From Sperchopsis tessellata (taxonomy: Eukaryota > Arthropoda > Insecta > Coleoptera > Hydrophilidae): a stretch of DNA of 57,622 bases. This document shows, piece by piece, positions 54,801-57,622 of the stretch. The stretch covers positions 1-57,622 of the forward strand of contig JAWQRN010000012.1 in NCBI GenBank assembly GCA_033557685.1, in the 5' to 3' direction. The notes beneath the pieces were generated by a model. The model worked only from the letters and a program-made list of their open reading frames with translations. It had not been told where the DNA came from and ran no database searches. A program made the translations under genes and the position numbers. Numbering within the stretch: the stretch's first letter is position 1; the number at the start of each line of letters is the position of its first letter.

Positions 54801-55572
54801 GCATTAGGGCAATAATTTTTTTCATCAGAGGTGTTTTCGGATATGAATACTGGTATTATGCAGGTAGTTTTCAATATATCGGGGAAGGTATTTGCTTAAA
54901 GGGAAAAGATTAAAAAATATTTCAAGTGGCACAGTAAAGGCATGTCGGCAGACGTTGATAAGAAATCCTGGTATTATATCAGGACCAGAGGAAAATATTG
55001 GTTAATGTTCAATCTTCCAAGAATGCTTTTATGTGGTATTTTCACAATGTAAAATAAAAATGTGACTGATTATAGATAATTTAGAGTTGGCATGAGAATC
55101 ATTATAAATTTCTGAAAAAACAATTGGATGTAATGTACAAGACCTGTCTTAGTATCGTTTTCATTGATTAAATCAAACTATATATATAATATTATTTAAA
55201 AAAATTCTAATACTTACATTATACAATTTATCAATTTCTGTCTTTGGGCAGTAAGTCTTTGGCAAAGATTCGTTGGTCCATGTAAAAATGACGGGATCAC
55301 TTGTGTAGCTTATCTTACGGACTGTAATGTCTGATAAATTGACTTGATTGTAGATAGTTCCGAGACTCTGTAGTATCCTCAATGCCCAATCTACGGAGTG
55401 CTTGAATTCTTGTTTTTTATCCACATGGACGTGAACTGCAAATTCATGGTTGACTGTGTATAATGTTCTACTTTGCTGAACAACCAATTCTAGGGAATCC
55501 TCGGTAGATAATCCTTCTTTGTCTGTGGCTACAACCAGGTATTTCCAACGTGAAGCATCTTCATCAAGGGGT
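48900..55572 (-). CDS. Dg: Dystroglycan (last five exons; 5' part outside the window)
   Basis: Matrix receptor that links extracellular ligands to dystrophin. Exons on -: 55572-55218, 52807-52586, 52300-51962, 51707-51293 and 49204-48900, all GT/AG, phases consistent, 544 codons then TAA. Order: end of a cadherin-like domain (LSTEDSLELVVQ); a first SEA/S6-like unit (VIFTWTNESLPKTYCP…GVCEPQ); a short Pro/Thr linker; a second cadherin-like domain (DTFYDPEDQDSR…SDSLIIKV); a second SEA-like unit (STVVSWYNKSL…IGSCKV); a membrane helix (FIVPIIVVSIMLFLAGIAAC) with basic stop-transfer YRRRRTGK; and a proline-rich tail with PPEY, YQPPPPF and the C-terminal PPPYVPP that binds the dystrophin WW/EF region. 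G-S before TVVSW aligns with the vertebrate alpha/beta cleavage site. The first exon shown starts in mid-codon, so more exons lie to the right. Confidence 0.93.
49690..51085 (+). mobile_element. jockey-type LINE ORF1 (gag-like) in the last Dg intron
   Basis: On +, a long open stretch 49704-50387 (227 codons) contains an acidic/basic coiled-coil-like start (EREIEELIQIEVERRSKIQ), HGWIVVQSRKQKR and a PRE_C2HC-like domain (KFRVVIKNVHYNIDKDEADI). After a frame break come CCHC knuckles (FCSRRPRCIRCGYVGHINKE, CVLCAEEHPANYKGCKVYKE) near 50480-50640. The end LENMVFKLLDEMRDM (50824-50868) is the usual ORF1 tail. ORF2 is absent. Orientation is opposite to dystroglycan. Confidence 0.78.
52890..54190 (+). 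mobile_element. RTE LINE, 3' half, split by a SINE
   Basis: On +: YFMDNNKAFDKVRHNHLIQL (52902-52961), then after the SINE MKDIRIITHLYFNQTANLKL and RRGVRQGCVLSPLLFNPYSE (53319-53378), the catalytic IRYVDDTIIIAES (53449-53487), VNKYKYLGTIVND (53618-53656), ERLEAFEMWAYRRMLKTSWV (about 53840-53900) and LGHVM in a shifted frame near 53990. It ends with AGAAGAAGAAGAATAATAAT at 54162-54184, the short-repeat tail typical of RTE elements. Stops near 53513 and 53838 make it inactive. Opposite to dystroglycan, in its 2.4-kb intron. Confidence 0.85.
52975..53215 (+). mobile_element. tRNA-derived SINE inserted in the RTE LINE
   Basis: The head has an A-box-like TAACTCAGTGGATAAG (52988-53003) and a B box GGTTCAAGTCC (53028-53038), about 25 bases apart, as in a tRNA-derived pol III promoter. 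An unrelated body of about 150 bp follows, ending in (AAAC/AAAT)n (ATAAACAAATAAACAAACAA near 53188-53207). It sits between the RTE codons for LIQLLKN and NVDMKDIR. Clear target duplications were not found. Confidence 0.72.
54340..55020 (-). mobile_element. jockey-like LINE fragment
   Basis: On -: FSSGPDIIPGFLI near 54990, NYLHNTSIHIRKH near 54860, FIYTDLAKAFDSINHDIVIS (54696-54637) and FGVPLGSSLGLLLF (54517-54476). Related to family A at 43736-44235. Same strand as dystroglycan, in its intron. Confidence 0.75.
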
Positions 55573-55639
55573 CTAAAAATATAAAGATTGAAATTGTGTT
55601 GAATGGAATTAAAGATATTGGTAATCAAGGGTTGTTAAT

Positions 55640-56239
55640 GGTTATGAGGTTCCGAAAATTCAGTTTAAAGTACATACTTGGTGCAACAAAAATATCACAC
55701 CACCTTAGAAATTTACCTCAACGAATTATTTACTTTTTCTAAATGGTTTCTTAAAGTAAATGTGAACAAATGAATTTACAAAATATAATGAAATTGTATT
55801 CCATATTTTTATTCATTGAATTTCCAAACTATTACGAAGTCTAGCAAGGACTGAATGCAGTGGGAAAAGATGGTTTTGCAAGTGACCTTTTGTGTTATAA
55901 TACAGTACCACTTCATATGCAAAAAAAACCAGCACAGTTTTCTGTAACAAAGCTAATATTTTCTAGGATGAACAAGTATGACATAGAATAACTTTTTATA
56001 GTTATTTTCTCTGTAGATGAAAAACGCTGCTCATGTACCTCTTTTGAGGGAGAGCCGTCCCAGAAGATTATACTGTATTTCATGTGAGAGTACACATAGA
56101 CCCAATACGCACACAAATTTGTTTGAATGGTATCACTGTAGAAAGAATGCATATGAAAAAGAGGCTATTTCTTTTGCAATGCGATCAATATGCACCTTCC
56201 ACTTTGGTCAAGAGTCTATTGTTGTTCCCAAGAAAGACT
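55640..56239. other. AT-rich sequence upstream of the last visible Dg intron border
   Basis: Should be intronic to dystroglycan. An open stretch at 56017-56244 on + (HVPLLRESRPRRLYCISCES and onward) faintly recalls the Cys-rich tail of piggyBac-type transposases, but too weakly to call. No Dg exon was recognised here. Confidence 0.35.
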
Positions 56240-56840
56240 TCTAAATTGAAACTTACAGTTAAAATATGTTGATTTCTTAGGTTGCATTTTATAAGTTTTG
56301 CCTTTTCTATATTAACGTTCAAAGTTATTCAGAGTAAATCAGTCCTGAACATGAAATTATAGCATTTTCCAGAGCCCCTTGTGATCCTTGCTTCACAATA
56401 ACTGGGGCATCATCTGCAAAAAGTGCTGTGAGATGGTTGGTAATTTATTGATGTGTAACAAGAATAACAATGTGTCCAAAGATGAAGCCCTGAGGCACTT
56501 TTCTCCAAATTGTCATCAAAGATGATAACATGTTTTTACTGGTATTCTTACTGTTATTCTCTGGTATCTGTCTGTTAAAAATGATTTAAGAAGCTGCTTG
56601 GTTATCCCACGAAACAAGTTGTTGAGTTCATTCGCAAGTATACCACAGTCCAAACTGTCAAATACCTTCAATAAATATATCAAAAAACCAGCCACTTTAA
56701 TTTTCAGTTAAGTCTCCAATAATTTCCTATATTACACAGTAGATTGTGTGATAATGAAGCCGTTTTACATTTTGTACATTAATTTATGTTTGTTGATAAT
56801 ATTTGTTGTGAATCTGTCAAGCGTTCAATTTATATTTTAA
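56240..56840 (-). mobile_element. LINE remnant
   Basis: On -, across frames: LKVFDSLDCGILANELNNLF (about 56670-56611), LLKSFLTDRYQ, a degraded QGS.LDTLLFLLHINKLP region (about 56500-56440), and a decayed catalytic segment near 56410. Non-LTR RT type; heavily mutated. Confidence 0.55.
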
Positions 56841-57622
56841 TTACAATATTTTGTTTTCTATTTACCACACCATAGCGCCATCGTTTAGCAGATGTAATAA
56901 CCTTCTTGTAGTTCTCTTTTTGGCCATGGTTAAGCGGCTAGTATTGGTTTTTTCTGTTTCCAGGACATGACGTATCAACAAGTTAATAGTGAACCAGCCA
57001 TCTTGGGTATCACATCAATCTCTTTTCGTATTGTATCGTATCCAATAATTAAAAATCACTAAAATCGAATCAAATCCCATAGTTTTTCGTATCATCACTA
57101 TAATTATATTGTCTTAAGTGATTTGTCGTAAATACATTTCGTTGTGCAAATAAAATAACTATTTTGTGTCGGCAACAAGTTTAACGTCCCTACAGTGTTT
57201 TTACATTTATCCTTTGTTTCCGTTTCTTTCTTCCTATAGGTGTAAGTTAACTGCATGTAGACCTGTCGCTGATCTACACATTGGTAAGTACTTCTCGTTT
57301 ATTCATATTCACAGTCCACTATTTATATCTTCAAGTTTGAGCATTCATCCTGTGTGTGTGGTGTACGTATTATAAATTCACAAGGTTTCATTTACTAATC
57401 AACAATTTTATTATTTTTTATAATCAAAGATAATGGTTCTGATGAAATTGCACTTTATAACATCAATGCCACTATTATGTTGAACACTTCGTTATGCTCC
57501 ATTGGAAGAAAGTAGAAAATATCAGCTAATTTTGCTATTAGGAGTATTTGATTATTTGTTGTATTAAAGTCTGTGTACTCAAAACCATTTATCAAGATTC
57601 TATTAGATATATATATATATAT
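56841..57622. other. Right-edge AT-rich DNA
   Basis: No gene recognised. Probably still inside a dystroglycan intron. The window ends in a TA microsatellite (57607-57622). Confidence 0.35.

Noticed and set aside
56017..56244. piggyBac-type cysteine-rich domain
   Set aside because: Only a few Cys and basic residues fit, without the full Cys/His pattern, and no other piggyBac sequence is near.
1..57622. CRISPR arrays, operons or bacterial gene clusters
   Set aside because: No regularly spaced repeats with unique spacers and no prokaryotic gene organisation; the genes are intron-containing and eukaryotic.

Overview
The window looks like insect nuclear DNA. It is AT-rich, its genes are split by short introns with GT/AG borders, its protein genes have metazoan architectures (dystroglycan, Rho1, SECp43), and the space between them is full of decayed jockey, R1 and RTE LINEs, Tc1 and pogo/Tigger transposons, SINEs and foldback elements. 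A beetle or a similar insect is my guess; nothing in the sequence fixes the order. There is no sign of bacterial, organellar or viral DNA.

Layout. (1) 1-860: a Tc1 transposase remnant followed by the last exon of an unrecognised gene on +. (2) 2.5-5.5 kb: R1-like LINE and Tigger transposase remnants. (3) 6.4-23.3 kb: three tandem, same-strand copies of a five-exon gene for the tRNA-Sec-associated two-RRM protein SECp43 (TRNAU1AP). All three have the same splice phases and open reading frames. Their introns and spacers have taken up LINE fragments, palindromes and a promoter-like segment. (4) 23.3-36.8 kb: no host gene. It holds LINE pieces, a palindromic element, a 1.3 kb foldback element, a 5S-rRNA-like fragment, a MITE-like element and AT-rich DNA. 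(5) 36.9-37.96 kb: Rho1 on -, with its whole CDS in one exon, behind a GC-richer promoter-like segment. (6) 39-45.9 kb: a degenerate minisatellite, nested minus-strand LINEs with a palindrome inserted between 12-bp target duplications, a hammerhead-ribozyme-like sequence and a second 5S-like fragment. (7) 47.3-48.5 kb: a second copy of the foldback family. (8) 48.9-55.6 kb: the last five exons of dystroglycan on -, whose introns contain a jockey ORF1, an RTE LINE with a tRNA-derived SINE inside it, and another LINE. Dystroglycan's upstream exons should lie beyond the right edge. (9) 55.6-57.6 kb: LINE remnant and AT-rich DNA.

The host genes do not form a pathway: SECp43 is a tRNA/RNA-binding factor, Rho1 a cytoskeletal GTPase, dystroglycan a matrix receptor. 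The points most worth following up are the SECp43 triplication, the hammerhead-like motif with a complete core at 44357-44421 and its two decayed relatives, the palindromic and foldback families, and the 5S-like and tRNA-like short interspersed sequences.
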